A stretch of DNA of 40,016 nt from Ardenticatenaceae bacterium (GTDB lineage: Bacteria; Chloroflexota; Anaerolineae; Promineifilales; Promineifilaceae), in assembly GCA_027054335.1 (NCBI GenBank), contig JALUPA010000065.1, positions 1 to 40,016 on the forward strand. The letters run 5' to 3'. Position 1 is the stretch's first letter. Each line of letters starts with the position of its first letter. Made by a program: the position numbers and the translations under genes. Positions 1 through 7,035 of the stretch are shown here, piece after piece. A model generated the notes under the pieces. The model had not been told where the DNA came from. It made no database searches and saw only the letters and a list, made by a program, of their open reading frames with translations.

Positions 1-1219
1 CTACCTGCACCACGACGTGGGCGGCGTGCCCTATGACAACAGCCTCGTTTTGTCCAGCTATACCATCACCCCGGACAGCGCGGCGGCGGGTGAGACGGTG
101 GAACTACGCCTGAACTGGCAAAATCCGGCAGCGGCAGAAGTGACGGCCGCCTTGTACAGCCCGGCGGTCAACTGGATTCCCCTTTCCGGCCTGCCCGCGC
201 CGCCGCCAATTGCGGAGGGCACGGCCGTCATCCAAAACGCACAAACCGTCATCCAACTGCCCATCCCGACCAACGCTCCGGCCGGTCTCTACGTCCCCCG
301 TCTCCAGGTCAACGGCGCGACCCCGCTCACCCCCTCCGGCCAAACCAGAGGCGACATCTTCCTCCGCCCCATCCGCATAACCAATTCAGTTTCCAGTGTT
401 CAGTTTTCAGTTGTCAGTCTCGACGCTCAGGCTATTCAGGTTGTCCAGCGAGCGACTGACGTGTTGGACGTGCAGTTGGCCTGGCTGACGCCAACGCCTC
501 TCAGCCCCGATTACAATGTCGGGCTGCGCCTGACGGACGCCAACGGGCAGTTTTTACGCCTGATGGACGCGCAGACGGGGTACGGCTTCCTGCCCAGCAG
601 TTTGTGGCCGGCCGGGGAATGGGTGAACGACTGGCTGGCTGTCGAACTACCGCCGGAGGAGCATAAATTCCCCTATATTTTGCTGGCGGCGTTGTACGAC
701 GCACGCGAGCCGAACACGACTTTACTCCTGCGCCGCCTGGGGGAACTGGTTCCAGGGGCAGACGGCCTGATATTCCGGCCAACGGAGCCAGTTTTTACCG
801 CGCCAGAGGGGATTGAACCGGTCACGGCCGTATTCGGCGACGTCATCCAGCTTGAAGGGTACGAAAGGGAACGGTCAGGCGATCAACTGGACGTAACGTT
901 GTATTGGCGGGCGTTGGCTGACGGCCGTGACGACTACATGCGCTTTGTCCATTTGGTGGATACGGCCGTAGGCCCCCAGCCCGCCCTTCAGGATGACAAC
1001 CGGCCGCAAAACGGTACGTATCCCACCAGCCAATGGGTGGCCGGGGAGATTGTGGCGGACAAGGTGACGTTCGATTTGAGCGGCTTGTCTGCAGGAGAGT
1101 ACCGGGTGGGTGTGGGTTTTTATCCAGTGGGTGGCGGGGCGCTAACGGCCGTAGATGAAAATGGGGCTGTGGTGGCAGACGGCCGTTTCTGGCTGCCGCT
1201 CACGATTGACAACAGATAG
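1..1219 (+). CDS. C-terminal part of a large beta-sandwich surface/membrane protein (partial)
   Basis: The reading frame is open from base 2, so the gene starts left of the window; the GTG at 17 is only an internal codon. About 405 residues are seen, ending at TAG 1217-1219. They form two or three beta-sandwich-like modules rich in Pro, Ala, Thr and Val with no membrane segment. The last module (about residues 275-400) contains VIQLEGYE, DVTLYWRA, MRFVHLVD, YPTSQWVAGE and GEYRVGVGFY. This pattern is familiar as the C-terminal domain after the membrane part of Chloroflexota family-39-type glycosyltransferase proteins, so the missing N-terminus is probably polytopic; that is inference. A 7-bp tandem repeat lies in frame at 382-422 and reads as a Ser/Val-rich linker between modules. 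Family recognition is by pattern only. Confidence 0.7.
   Translation, partial: YLHHDVGGVPYDNSLVLSSYTITPDSAAAGETVELRLNWQNPAAAEVTAALYSPAVNWIPLSGLPAPPPIAEGTAVIQNAQTVIQLPIPTNAPAGLYVPRLQVNGATPLTPSGQTRGDIFLRPIRITNSVSSVQFSVVSLDAQAIQVVQRATDVLDVQLAWLTPTPLSPDYNVGLRLTDANGQFLRLMDAQTGYGFLPSSLWPAGEWVNDWLAVELPPEEHKFPYILLAALYDAREPNTTLLLRRLGELVPGADGLIFRPTEPVFTAPEGIEPVTAVFGDVIQLEGYERERSGDQLDVTLYWRALADGRDDYMRFVHLVDTAVGPQPALQDDNRPQNGTYPTSQWVAGEIVADKVTFDLSGLSAGEYRVGVGFYPVGGGALTAVDENGAVVADGRFWLPLTIDNR
382..422 (+). repeat. heptanucleotide tandem array inside a coding region
   Basis: Six degenerate 7-bp units with core TTCAG follow each other (units such as AATTCAG, TTTCCAG, TGTTCAG, TTTTCAG, TTGTCAG). Other arrays of this type in the window are between genes; this one is translated as a Ser/Val/Gln-rich stretch between two modules of the first protein. 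Confidence 0.6.
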
Positions 1220-1332
1220 AAAACCCATCGTATCTGGTGGAATAGATACACGGATTCCCCAGATAGAGCAGATTCACACAGACTTTTAGCCGTGAAAACC
1301 TGTTCAATCCGTTTCATCCGTGTTTCTATGCT

Positions 1333-2145
1333 TTATACCTTCATCACTGGAAATTGTAGCTCCGTCACGTACTCGGCCGGATCAACCCCACCACCGGGGC
1401 TGCTCAAATACAATTCCCGGTTGGGGCCGACGATGCGGCAGCCGTTTGCCTCAATCCAGCCCAGGAGCGCCTGGTAGGCCGGGGTGAAATCATCGTAAGG
1501 GCCTTGCCGCACCAACGAGGCCATTTCCTCACCAGGCAGTTTGCGGATGACGACACGCCCTCCAGGCAGCGCGCCACCGGCCATAGGCACGGCCGCTTCC
1601 ACGTCCACGTCGCTTTCCTTATACTCATCATCGTAATAGATGGCCATGGCCGGACCAATCGGCGATATGCCATGCCGCCCCAGCGCGGCGAACAACTCCT
1701 CATACAGAGGTCCCACGCTTTGATAATTGGCTACAATGTCGCGCAAACCGGCGATTTGCATCTTGTCTACTTGTTTAATGACAACTTCATACTTGGGTAT
1801 TTTAGCCTCCTTTTCAATTTGCGTTAGCCGGGATTCCAGCCGTGCCAACCGCGCCTGATCCGCCTCGATTTGCCGCGCGATTTCGGCCTGCTTCAGCCGC
1901 AGCAGCCCGCGAATCTGCCCCGGCGACAGGTCATCGTCCAGCATTTGCCCGATTTGCTCCAGCGAGAAGCCCAGGTCTTTAAGAGCCAGAATGTGATTGA
2001 GGCGGGCGAGTTGTACGGCCGTGTAATACCGGTACCCTGTAAAACTGTCAATGCGAGCTGGTTCCAGCAAACCAATCCGGTGGTAGTAACGCAGCGTCTT
2101 CACCGGAATCCGACTAAGCCTGGAAAAAACACCAATCTTAAACAT
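1333..2145 (-). CDS. MerR-family transcriptional regulator with GyrI-like effector-binding domain
   Basis: 270 residues. The N-terminal winged helix-turn-helix has the MerR signature (KIGVFSRLSRIPVKTLRYY, then LLEPARI and GYRYYT, residues 2-45). A long dimerisation helix (about 75-120, heptads of Leu, Ile and Glu) follows, then a GyrI-like/AraC effector-binding domain (about 118-270). This is the architecture of BmrR-type multidrug sensors, which twist promoters with over-long spacers. The gene starts 3 bp after the stop of the GyrI-like gene upstream on this strand; no good Shine-Dalgarno is seen, so translational coupling is likely. A MerR-type promoter lies ahead of the pair (2850-2880), so autoregulation and control of the divergent ABC exporter are plausible. 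The ligand is unknown. Confidence 0.9.
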   Translation of the reverse strand: MFKIGVFSRLSRIPVKTLRYYHRIGLLEPARIDSFTGYRYYTAVQLARLNHILALKDLGFSLEQIGQMLDDDLSPGQIRGLLRLKQAEIARQIEADQARLARLESRLTQIEKEAKIPKYEVVIKQVDKMQIAGLRDIVANYQSVGPLYEELFAALGRHGISPIGPAMAIYYDDEYKESDVDVEAAVPMAGGALPGGRVVIRKLPGEEMASLVRQGPYDDFTPAYQALLGWIEANGCRIVGPNRELYLSSPGGGVDPAEYVTELQFPVMKV

Positions 2146-2148
2146 TTA

Positions 2149-2760
2149 TTATTTGCACGGCTGTCGAATTACCGTTTTCCAGTTCTTTGGCGCGGCGCGA
2201 CGGGTGTCGCTGAGATAGATTTCGTGATGTTTGCCCGATAGCTCATACCCGTTTTCGATAATGAAGGCGTGCAACTTCTCAATGGTCGGCCCTTCTTCAG
2301 AAAAGGGGCCGATGTGCATGATTTGCGCCGCCTGCCCTTCCGCGTATCTTTCCAGGCGAATGTTGGGTAAAGCGGGGAGGTCTTTTTTCTTTGCCACTTG
2401 CGCCGCTGCTTCAGCCACTAATTCGGCCGTTATAAAATCAGGCTGCATAATCATCAGCGTCCACAGCCAATTTGATTTGTCATTGACGTTGAATTGGCTC
2501 ATATCCTCAGCCCACCACAATCCTTCCAGAGGCAGCACACCATAATCTACGGCCTGTTCTCCTTTCTTTATCATAAATTTCAAGGTGTAGGACAGGCTGA
2601 ATAAAGCGTTGACCGCATCCTGAAAATCCGGCGAATTGTTCGGATCGCCAGCGCCGTCAATCATAAGGAAGTTCATGGTCGGCACGTCCACGATCCCCAC
2701 TTTTTTGGTAGATGGCCGGTACAAATGTTTCCCTTCCTTTCTGTAATCGATCTTTTTCAT
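2149..2760 (-). CDS. GyrI-like small-molecule-binding domain protein
   Basis: 203 residues from ATG 2758-2760, preceded by GGAG 8 bases upstream; an upstream in-frame ATG at 2841 is rejected because it has no ribosome binding site and would run through the promoter-proximal inverted repeat. The protein has no DNA-binding domain. Features include VPTMNFLMIDGAGDP near the N-terminus, LEGLWWAE in the middle and NGYELSGKHHEIYLSD near the C-terminus, as in stand-alone GyrI-like (SBP/Rob C-terminal fold) proteins that bind hydrophobic cations or peptides. It is the first gene of a two-gene operon with the MerR regulator, whose own C-terminal domain has the same fold. It may sequester or deliver the ligand; that is inference. 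Confidence 0.85.
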   Translation of the reverse strand: MKKIDYRKEGKHLYRPSTKKVGIVDVPTMNFLMIDGAGDPNNSPDFQDAVNALFSLSYTLKFMIKKGEQAVDYGVLPLEGLWWAEDMSQFNVNDKSNWLWTLMIMQPDFITAELVAEAAAQVAKKKDLPALPNIRLERYAEGQAAQIMHIGPFSEEGPTIEKLHAFIIENGYELSGKHHEIYLSDTRRAAPKNWKTVIRQPCK

Positions 2761-2789
2761 GGCTATTACTCCGCACAGCTTTGCAAAAC

Positions 2790-2818
2790 TGTAAGACAAT
2801 TTGACAAATCGTCCTACA
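2790..2818. repeat. 29-bp near-perfect inverted repeat, copy 1 (REP-like)
   Basis: TGTAAGACAATTTG, one base, then CAAATCGTCCTACA; the arms differ at two positions that both allow G-U pairing in RNA. A sibling (4970-5000) lies after the ABC permease gene. It is in the 5' untranslated region of the GyrI-like/MerR operon, 30 bases upstream of the start codon, so it would form a hairpin in that mRNA. Confidence 0.7.
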
Positions 2819-2849
2819 TACACCAAACCAACCGTGAACATTTGTGCTA

Positions 2850-2880
2850 ATTATAAACTGTCCAGTAGGGGGAGAGTCAA
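2850..2880 (-). promoter_or_regulatory. MerR-type promoter of the GyrI-like/MerR operon (19-bp spacer)
   Basis: On the minus strand TTGACT and TATAAT are separated by 19 bp (2856-2874) instead of 17. The spacer carries a dyad CTNNCC-N5-GGNNAG. Near-consensus boxes with a 19-bp spacer and a central dyad are the hallmark of MerR-family targets, here most simply the MerR protein encoded in the same operon. Confidence 0.75.
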
Positions 2881-2897
2881 GCAGGAGCGTGTCTCCA

Positions 2898-2934
2898 TAA
2901 AAAACAAAAGCCCCACCTTGCGGTAGGACTTTTG
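2898..2934 (-). terminator. Rho-independent terminator of the small-peptide unit
   Basis: The minus strand reads CAAAAGTCCTACC, loop GCAA, GGTGGGGCTTTTG, then TTTTTTAT: a 13-bp stem (three G-U pairs) with a GNRA tetraloop and a T tract. It ends the transcript carrying the 17-codon ORF, 18 bp before the -35 box of the GyrI-like/MerR promoter. Confidence 0.9.
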
Positions 2935-2937
2935 CTT

Positions 2938-2984
2938 GCACCGTGACGCACATCAACTTGTTTGAGGAGATGGCGCCACGGTGC
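2938..2984 (-). promoter_or_regulatory. hairpin overlapping the end of the 17-codon ORF
   Basis: Arms GCACCGTG and CACGGTGC (8 bp) enclose further pairing CGC/GCG and ATC/GAT. The hairpin spans the second half of the small ORF and its stop codon and abuts the terminator, so a translating ribosome would open it. This is compatible with ribosome-dependent attenuation or with simple stabilisation of a small mRNA. Confidence 0.5.
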
Positions 2985-3006
2985 GGTTACTTAAATAACT
3001 ATCCAT
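2953..3006 (-). CDS. 17-residue small ORF with strong ribosome binding site (leader peptide or small protein)
   Basis: Predicted peptide MDSYLSNRTVAPSPQTS, six of 17 residues Ser or Thr, with no membrane segment. Its start follows AGAGGAGGTGGTGCTT, one of the best Shine-Dalgarno sequences in the window. It sits in a complete short unit: promoter 3083-3111, about 70 nt of leader, the ORF, a hairpin over its stop, and a terminator. A longer in-frame ORF reaching 3141 starts upstream of the predicted transcript start with a poor ribosome site and is less likely. No function is recognised. It could be a regulatory leader peptide for the downstream operon or an independent small protein. Confidence 0.5.
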   Translation of the reverse strand: MDSYLSNRTVAPSPQTS

Positions 3007-3082
3007 AAGCACCACCTCCTCTTTGTATAAGATAGCGGCGCAGTTGTTACACTGCCAATCAAATAGAAGAAATGATAGAGGC

Positions 3083-3111
3083 ATTATGGCACACACGTTT
3101 CTCGCTGTCAA
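3083..3111 (-). promoter_or_regulatory. sigma70-type promoter of the small-peptide unit
   Basis: The minus strand has TTGACA (3106-3111), a 17-bp spacer and CATAAT (3083-3088), matching consensus at 11 of 12 positions. The predicted transcript starts near 3076 and ends near 2898, about 180 nt. Confidence 0.7.
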
Positions 3112-3228
3112 CCATCCCCTGCTTTTTTTGCTTTTTTTCATACCTGATGCCGTATCTTTTTCCCATTATATTAGCTATAATCAAGGTGCATACACGTACT
3201 GCTTGCAAGTTGGGAAAAGGAGTTGTTT

Positions 3229-4137
3229 ATGGTCGCATACGCGATTGAAACGCAGGGGTTGACGGTTTATTACGGCCGTCACCGGGGCATCATAGACGTA
3301 GATTTGCGCGTGGAAAAAGGGGAGATTTTCGGCTTTCTGGGGCCTAATGGGGCCGGCAAAACGACGACGGAGCGTGTCTTACTGGACATTATTCGCCCTA
3401 CGGCCGGCAGCGCCCGGATGCTGGGGCTGGACTGCCAAAAGGAAGGCGTCCGGGCGCGGGCCAAAGTGGGCTACCTGCCCGGTGAGTTGAGCTTGTACGA
3501 CAATATGAAAGCCAGCCAGTTCTTCCGCATGTACCATTCCTTGCAGGGAAGTGGCGCTGACGATACGTACTGGCAAGCTCTGGCCGAACGGCTCGACCTG
3601 AATACCAGTCGCAAAATCCGGGAATACTCTCGCGGCAACAAACAAAAAGTAGGTGTTGTGATTGCTTTTATGAACAAACCGGCCCTGCTGATTTTAGACG
3701 AACCGACCAGCGGCCTTGATCCTCTGGTGCAGCAAACAGTGCTGGACATGATACGCGCAGCCCGCGAGGAGGGGACGACCGTATTCTTCTCCTCCCATAA
3801 TTTGCCGGAAGTGCAGGCGGTTTGTGACCGGGTGGGCATCATCCGGGAAGGGCGGCTGGTTGCCACCGAGCGGATTGAAGATTTGATCTCTCGGCAGTTC
3901 AAGCGGCTGCGTCTCGCTTTTGTCACGCCACCGCCGGCCGACGCTTTCAACCAGGCTGGCGTGAGGGAGATTGAGCGGGACGGGCAGACTGTTTTGCTGG
4001 AAATCCGGGAAAATCTGAACGAGGTTTTGGCTACGGCCGTCACCTACCACGTCACCGACATTGAAACCGAAACTGTCTCTCTGGAAGAAGTATTCCTGGC
4101 CTACTACGGCAAGGGCAATGGAGGCAATCATGCTTAG
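3229..4137 (+). CDS. ABC transporter ATP-binding protein (exporter 1)
   Basis: 302 residues from ATG 3229, preceded by AAAAGGAG 6 bases upstream. Walker A is GPNGAGKTT, the ABC signature is the variant YSRGNKQK, Walker B is LLILDEPTSGLD, and the H-loop is FFSSHNL. The C-terminal 80 residues form the extra domain of DrrA/YhaQ-type exporters, ending in a SLEEVFLAYYG motif. It would energise the ABC-2 permease encoded next, whose start overlaps the last 8 bases. A TATAAT box at 3176-3181 lies upstream, but no clear -35 is seen at the right distance. Together with the divergent GyrI-like/MerR pair it suggests efflux of a drug, lipid or peptide; the substrate cannot be read from sequence. Confidence 0.92.
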   Translation: MVAYAIETQGLTVYYGRHRGIIDVDLRVEKGEIFGFLGPNGAGKTTTERVLLDIIRPTAGSARMLGLDCQKEGVRARAKVGYLPGELSLYDNMKASQFFRMYHSLQGSGADDTYWQALAERLDLNTSRKIREYSRGNKQKVGVVIAFMNKPALLILDEPTSGLDPLVQQTVLDMIRAAREEGTTVFFSSHNLPEVQAVCDRVGIIREGRLVATERIEDLISRQFKRLRLAFVTPPPADAFNQAGVREIERDGQTVLLEIRENLNEVLATAVTYHVTDIETETVSLEEVFLAYYGKGNGGNHA

Positions 4138-4957
4138 GTTATTACAACAAGAGATGCGCTCGCGGCGCAGTGCGATTATTGGCTGGGGCTTGGGGCTTTC
4201 CTTTTTCCCCGTTGTCTATTTAGGCATATACCCGGCGTTTGCCGAAGAAATGAAGAGTTTTCAGTCACTGATGGAACTGCCCATTTATCAGGCAATGGGT
4301 ATGACGATGGCCTCGTTTGAAGGGTATGTGGCTTCTACGGTGACTAATATTGTGTCCATTCTTCTGTGTATTTATGCCGTGATGACTGGCGTTAATACGC
4401 TGGCGGGCGAAGAGGAAAACGGCCGTTTGGAACTTATCGTTGCCTTGCCCATTCCCCGCTGGCAAATTGCCACGGTCAAGGCGATTGCTACAGGTATTGC
4501 CTTGTTCCTGATTTTATTGCTTGTCGGAGTCGCTTCGGCTCTCACGTTTATGGCCATTGAAAGCCAGGTGGAAACGGCCGTAACACCCCTCGACATCTTC
4601 TCGAGTTTGCTGGCAGCCTGGCCGTTGGTAACGGCCGTGGGCATGATTAGCCTTTTTCTCGGTGCATTCTGCCCCACCCGGCGCATTGCCGCCATGATTG
4701 CGGCCGTTATCGTCGTCACCGGTTACTTTGGCAGCAATCTGGCGGGGATGATTTCTTCCCTGGAGAAGGCGCAAATACTTTTCTTGTTCTACTACTATGA
4801 CGCTACTGCGGACGCTTTGGTGAATGGACAGCAGCCCGGCAACATGCTGGTTCTCCTGGTCGTTGCTCTGCTTGCTTACGGATTGGCTGTTTATTTCTTC
4901 CAACAGCGTAACCTGACGGTGGGCGAATGGCCCTGGCGCAAAGCCAAAATTGCTTGA
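4130..4957 (+). CDS. ABC-2 type permease (exporter 1)
   Basis: 275 residues. ATG 4130 is chosen because GGAGG lies 5 bases upstream and the gene then overlaps the ATPase gene by 8 bases; a start at 4061 would overlap far more. Six or so hydrophobic segments are visible: about residues 17-37, 70-90, 108-128, 142-165, 172-200 and 228-255. The pair GEEENGRLELIVALPIPRW after the second segment is the cytoplasmic loop typical of ABC-2 permeases (EERxxGTLExLLxxP pattern), which contacts the ATPase. It works as partner of the preceding gene, probably as a dimer or pseudodimer in the membrane. Confidence 0.9.
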   Translation: MLRLLQQEMRSRRSAIIGWGLGLSFFPVVYLGIYPAFAEEMKSFQSLMELPIYQAMGMTMASFEGYVASTVTNIVSILLCIYAVMTGVNTLAGEEENGRLELIVALPIPRWQIATVKAIATGIALFLILLLVGVASALTFMAIESQVETAVTPLDIFSSLLAAWPLVTAVGMISLFLGAFCPTRRIAAMIAAVIVVTGYFGSNLAGMISSLEKAQILFLFYYYDATADALVNGQQPGNMLVLLVVALLAYGLAVYFFQQRNLTVGEWPWRKAKIA

Positions 4958-4969
4958 GGAAGTTGACTG

Positions 4970-5000
4970 TTGTAAGGCGATTTGCCAAATCACCCTACAA
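4970..5000. repeat. 31-bp near-perfect inverted repeat, copy 2 (REP-like)
   Basis: TTGTAAGGCGATTTG, one base, CAAATCACCCTACAA; the two mismatches are G-U compatible. Same consensus as 2790-2818. It lies 12 bp after the permease stop and has no T tract, so it would be an mRNA 3'-end stem rather than a full terminator. Confidence 0.7.
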
Positions 5001-5011
5001 GAGGAATTATC

Positions 5012-5074
5012 ATGTCTATTTTACAAACGGAACAACTGGAAGAATTGCTTAGCCGATTAAAAGATAAATCCTAA
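5012..5074 (+). CDS. 20-residue small ORF downstream of exporter 1
   Basis: Predicted peptide MSILQTEQLEELLSRLKDKS, preceded by AAGAGGAATTATC, a fair ribosome binding site. Leu and Ile recur every 3-4 residues, so it would make a short amphipathic helix. It follows the permease gene by 54 bp with only the inverted repeat between, so it may be the third gene of that operon. It could be a small accessory peptide or the remaining 5' end of a lost gene. No family is recognised. Confidence 0.35.
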   Translation: MSILQTEQLEELLSRLKDKS

Positions 5075-5089
5075 AATTATTTTTACCCA

Positions 5090-6469
5090 TCATTTAATTA
5101 AAGTGGTGATCTGGGTTGCGGCGCGTTGGCCGGAGAGAAATGCGCCGTGTACGGTAGACGGGTAAGCGCTATGGGTAGCTTCTCCGGCGAAGAAGAGACG
5201 GCCGTTCACCGCTTCCGCCAGCCAATCATGCGCCTCCCCCGTTGCCCCCACAGGAATGAAAGAATAAGCACCGTAGCTGTACGGATCAAGCCCCCACCGG
5301 CTGATGCGCCACGCTTCCGGGTCGGGGATGCTGCGGCCGTACATTCCCCGCAGCGCCGCCATCATCCCAGCTACAATCTCCCCATCCGCCAACGTTTCCA
5401 GGTGACGGCCGTAACTCCCCGCATTAAACCCCAGCAAAACCGGCTGTTTTGTATACCGGTAGATATTCATAAACACGCTCCACACCCCTTTTATCTCCGG
5501 GATGCGATCCACAAAATGTTTGCGCTTGTCCCAGAACGGTTCCGGGAAACGCAGGTACGTCTTGTGCAGCAGCCCCATCCCCAAACTGTTAATTGCTGCC
5601 GTTTTCTGTGCCGGTAACGTCGGGTCAAACTGGATGCGCCCCTTTTGCAGCACACCCAACGGAACGGTGACGATGGCCCGGTCAGCCGTAAATTCTCCCT
5701 GATTGGTCTGGACGCGCACGGCCGTATCCCCATCCCCATACGCCACCCGCTCCACCACGTGCAAAAGACGTGCATCCAACCCCTGCGCCAACCCGTTCAC
5801 AATCTGGTCATACCCGCCGGGAAACAATACATCTTCTCCCGGAAACGCCTCATCCTGATCAAATTCAAACAGAGATAACTCCGCGCTGTCGGCCGCGTAC
5901 TCCTGCTCAATGTAGCTGTTGACGACGTAGTTGAGACGCAAAATTTCCTCCTGGCTCAAGGATTCGGCGGCAACGGCCCGGTCTATGACAGTTTGCAAAG
6001 AAACGTCTCCATCCAGTTCTGCGCGCGCCCGCTCAAAAAGATCATACAGTTCCTCCGCGTATTTATCCAGTTCTGTCAATTCACGGCCGCTCAGGCGACG
6101 GCCGTTTTCGTCAAACACCGCCACGCTGTCATAATTTGTCGCCTTCGTTTCCGCGCCAAACTGTTCCGCCAATGCTGTAATCGGATTACCGTCCACGCCA
6201 TGAATCCAGGACGCACCCATATCCAGGGGGATGTCCGGCCAGGCGCGATCTGTCCACACCCGCCCGCCGATCCGGTCACGGGCTTCCAGCAGCGTCACCG
6301 CGTACCCTGCCTGCCGCAGCGTCTGCCCCGCCGCCAGCCCGGCCATCCCCGCCCCGATGATAAGAACCCGCTCCCTGGATACGGCCGTCTCCGCCTCCCT
6401 CTTACACCCTGCCAGCAACCCGGCCAGCGCCGCCCCCGCCGCCTGCAAAAAACCCCGTCTCGTAATCAT
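5090..6469 (-). CDS. flavin-dependent amine oxidase, Tat/lipoprotein leader
   Basis: 459 residues from ATG 6467-6469 with GAGGG upstream; the upstream in-frame ATG at 6505 is rejected because this start gives a clean leader. The N-terminus is MITRRGFLQAAGAALAGLLAGC: a twin-arginine motif, a hydrophobic stretch and a lipobox Cys, so export in folded form and lipid anchoring are likely. The FAD-binding Rossmann motif is VLIIGAGMAGLAAG followed by LLEARDRIGGRVWT (about residues 34-75). The C-terminal flavin motif is FFAGEATHSAYPSTVHGAF. This is the monoamine/polyamine oxidase family; substrate unknown. Part of its 5' end is duplicated at 8743-8810. Confidence 0.9.
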   Translation of the reverse strand: MITRRGFLQAAGAALAGLLAGCKREAETAVSRERVLIIGAGMAGLAAGQTLRQAGYAVTLLEARDRIGGRVWTDRAWPDIPLDMGASWIHGVDGNPITALAEQFGAETKATNYDSVAVFDENGRRLSGRELTELDKYAEELYDLFERARAELDGDVSLQTVIDRAVAAESLSQEEILRLNYVVNSYIEQEYAADSAELSLFEFDQDEAFPGEDVLFPGGYDQIVNGLAQGLDARLLHVVERVAYGDGDTAVRVQTNQGEFTADRAIVTVPLGVLQKGRIQFDPTLPAQKTAAINSLGMGLLHKTYLRFPEPFWDKRKHFVDRIPEIKGVWSVFMNIYRYTKQPVLLGFNAGSYGRHLETLADGEIVAGMMAALRGMYGRSIPDPEAWRISRWGLDPYSYGAYSFIPVGATGEAHDWLAEAVNGRLFFAGEATHSAYPSTVHGAFLSGQRAATQITTLIK

Positions 6470-6494
6470 AATTTCCCTCGTATTGCGTATTCCG
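6434..6494. repeat. direct repeat copy 1 (5' end of the amine oxidase gene)
   Basis: About 60 bp spanning codons 1-12 and the leader of the amine oxidase gene recur at 8743-8810 with few differences (shared core CGTCTCGTAATCATAATTTC). The two copies bracket the second ABC exporter. Confidence 0.75.
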
Positions 6495-6536
6495 ACATGG
6501 TTCATTTCAGAACGATTCTTCTTTACAATTTATGGT

Positions 6537-6685
6537 AGGGGCGGGATGGTGCGGCGCAGCCTTGGGCAAATAAAACAACCTTATTCCGCGCCATCTCGCC
6601 CCCACGCGGCCGGGTTTGAGGCAAGATGGGCGGGAGACAACGCCGTTCTGCCAGGACAAGGCATTGGTCCGCCCATCCCGCCCCT
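6537..6685. repeat. 149-bp element with 13-bp terminal inverted repeats
   Basis: AGGGGCGGGATGG at the left end and CCATCCCGCCCCT at the right end are perfect inverted copies; the interior is GC-rich with no convincing ORF. No target duplication is evident. A MITE-like or REP-like origin is possible but unproven. Confidence 0.4.
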
Positions 6686-6730
6686 GCGGCTGATCCCAGA
6701 ATTGGGGTTGCTGACATTTTCCCAATAACA

Positions 6731-6758
6731 TTGACAGCGATCCAGCGCTTATTGTACT
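6731..6758 (+). promoter_or_regulatory. candidate promoter upstream of the 19-codon ORF
   Basis: TTGACA (6731-6736), a 16-bp spacer, then TGTACT (4 of 6 matches to the -10 consensus). The ten bases TTGACAGCGA are identical to the start of the promoter at 3083-3111 on the other strand. Confidence 0.4.
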
Positions 6759-6779
6759 CTATAGAAAAAGGAGGATACA

Positions 6780-6839
6780 ATGCTTGTGTGTTTTTTAGCA
6801 GATTTTCCAGAGGTAGCGCCATCTGATTTACCGGTATAG
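6780..6839 (+). CDS. 19-residue small ORF upstream of exporter 2 (possible leader peptide)
   Basis: Predicted peptide MLVCFLADFPEVAPSDLPV, preceded by AAAAAGGAGGATACA, a strong ribosome binding site, and by a candidate promoter at 6731. The stop codon lies in the loop of an inverted repeat TTACCGG-N11-CCGGTAA (6829-6853). The ABC ATPase gene of exporter 2 begins about 200 bp downstream. The layout recalls the 17-codon unit near exporter 1, and both peptides contain Val-Ala-Pro-Ser coded by GCGCCATCT. Either a translated leader or a chance ORF. Confidence 0.4.
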   Translation: MLVCFLADFPEVAPSDLPV

Positions 6840-6874
6840 AATTATCCGGTAACATTTGTGTTGTTTGCGCAATT

Positions 6875-6946
6875 ATGGCTGGTAGCTGGTAGCTGGTAGC
6901 TGGTGGCTGGTGGTTGGTAGCTGGTGGTTTGTACCAGCCACCAGCC
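6875..6946. repeat. heptanucleotide array (unit TAGCTGG) with inverted tail
   Basis: About seven 7-bp units of consensus TAGCTGG/TGGCTGG are followed by the complementary run CCAGCCACCAGCC, so the segment can fold back on itself. It lies in the leader of exporter 2. Confidence 0.75.
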
Positions 6947-7035
6947 GCTTGCGGTTTACCGTGCTATGGCTTTTGGCCCAAATAAAAATCATCCCCAAAT
7001 TCCAATATACCATCTGTTTAGAACAGGCAAGCAAA

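Noticed and set aside
2953-3141. 62-codon version of the small ORF
   Set aside because: Its start lies upstream of the predicted transcript start and has a weak ribosome site; the internal ATG at 3006 has a near-perfect one.
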